Source of the DNA: Callaeas wilsoni | Taxonomy: Eukaryota > Chordata > Aves > Passeriformes > Callaeidae | Direction: 5' to 3' | Assembly (NCBI GenBank): GCA_013398955.1 | Contig: VWPU01011874.1 | Location: forward strand, 310,001 to 374,000 | Length of the DNA stretch: 64,000 nt | In this document: positions 63,401 to 64,000 of the stretch, piece after piece | How the letters are laid out: each line of letters starts with the position of its first letter | Numbering within the stretch: the stretch's first letter is position 1 | Program-made: the position numbers and the translations under genes | Notes under the pieces: generated by a model | What the model was told of the DNA's origin: nothing | Databases searched by the model: none | What the model saw: the letters and a program-made list of their open reading frames with translations, nothing else

Positions 63401-64000
63401 GGAGGTGCTACCAGCACAAATGTAAAATAGAAGAGATAATACATGGTTATAAGTTTATCTCTCTCTCTTACACATAAAACCAATGTATACAGCAACAGAA
63501 AACATCACACTAAAATTTGTCTTAATTTTTTACATTTAGATTTACATTTTTAAGCTTAATGCTGACAGAAAAGACGAAAGAAAGAGCTAATATATAACCT
63601 TGAGAAACACTGAACTAATACCGTGTTCCTTGATAAAATTTTACCATGTCAAATGAATGGACAGATTCTTAAGTCTTATATCCCAAAATGGATACATTTT
63701 CCTGGGACACATGGTGTGTGGCTGGAATTGCTTAAATACCTAGAAAGGACAAAGCCTACATTGAGAATAGGGAAGAAAAACTGATACTAGTTTTCAAAAT
63801 AATTAAAATCATGTTCATTTCTGAATTTAGACATCTGAGGGAGTGATATATGTTACGACCTCTGCTAATTCAGGATCTCTCATTCAGAATCCTCATCTAA
63901 GACCGAAATCTTCAAATCCTTGTTAGAAGGGGTGATCAGAGTTCACATTCACTTTTTTCCTTTTTAAAAAAACCTAGATAAAGACAGACTGCTTCCCTTT
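60459..64000. other. AT-rich non-coding stretch, no gene seen
   Basis: No recognisable gene, RNA or confident transposon to the end of the window. The sequence between about 60900 and 61500 is particularly AT-rich. Frames up to 74 codons have no domain. Confidence 0.65.

Overview
This window looks like AT-rich, non-coding vertebrate nuclear DNA, almost certainly from a bird. The main evidence is several CR1 LINE copies, including the characteristic 3' end built of ATTCTATG-type octamers on either strand (39963, 40650, 36701, 45091). They sit with long terminal repeats (LTRs) of avian endogenous-retrovirus families, recognised here by recall and by comparing copies within the window. The species cannot be determined. 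No bacterial-style operons, rRNA, tRNA, CRISPR arrays or intact protein-coding genes were found. Open frames are short and scattered on both strands, and the densest cluster lies inside LTRs. The window is best read as a gene desert or the inside of a very large intron.

Layout. 1-15.2 kb is mostly unique AT-rich sequence with one promoter-bearing LTR near 2.3-2.9 kb. 15.2-22.6 kb is the densest repeat cluster: a decayed CR1, then a much older amniote-type CR1/L3-like element on the minus strand (16.0-18.35 kb) split by an ERVL-type LTR, a second and longer LTR of that family (18.83-19.77 kb), an LTR of another family 66 bp further on (19.84-20.41 kb), and a plus-strand CR1 carrying an AT microsatellite. 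25.3-25.9 kb holds a cleanly bounded solo LTR with a perfect 5-bp target-site duplication. 31.5-32.7 kb is a CR1 whose endonuclease-side and reverse-transcriptase-side pieces flank a minus-strand ERVL-type LTR. 36.36-36.70 kb has a G/T tract beside a CR1 tail. 39.96-41.26 kb has two minus-strand CR1 copies. Further along come a CR1 3' end (45.0 kb), an old ERVL LTR fragment (50.5 kb), a ~165-bp tandem repeat (52.0-52.4 kb), a small fold-back element (53.4 kb), an LTR (56.8-57.5 kb) and an exact 71-bp tandem duplication (60.3 kb).

There is no gene network to describe. The functional signals are transposon-borne: TATA boxes and polyadenylation signals in the LTRs and decayed reverse-transcriptase remnants in the CR1s. 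I found no convincing previously undescribed biological system. The best leads are the 165-bp repeat with telomere-like TTAGGG at its unit junctions, the exact 71-bp duplication, the fold-back element, the G/T tract, and one signal-peptide-like open frame near 10.5 kb. Family names come from memory of repeat consensus sequences, not from a search. Most repeat boundaries are accurate to about 10-50 bp.
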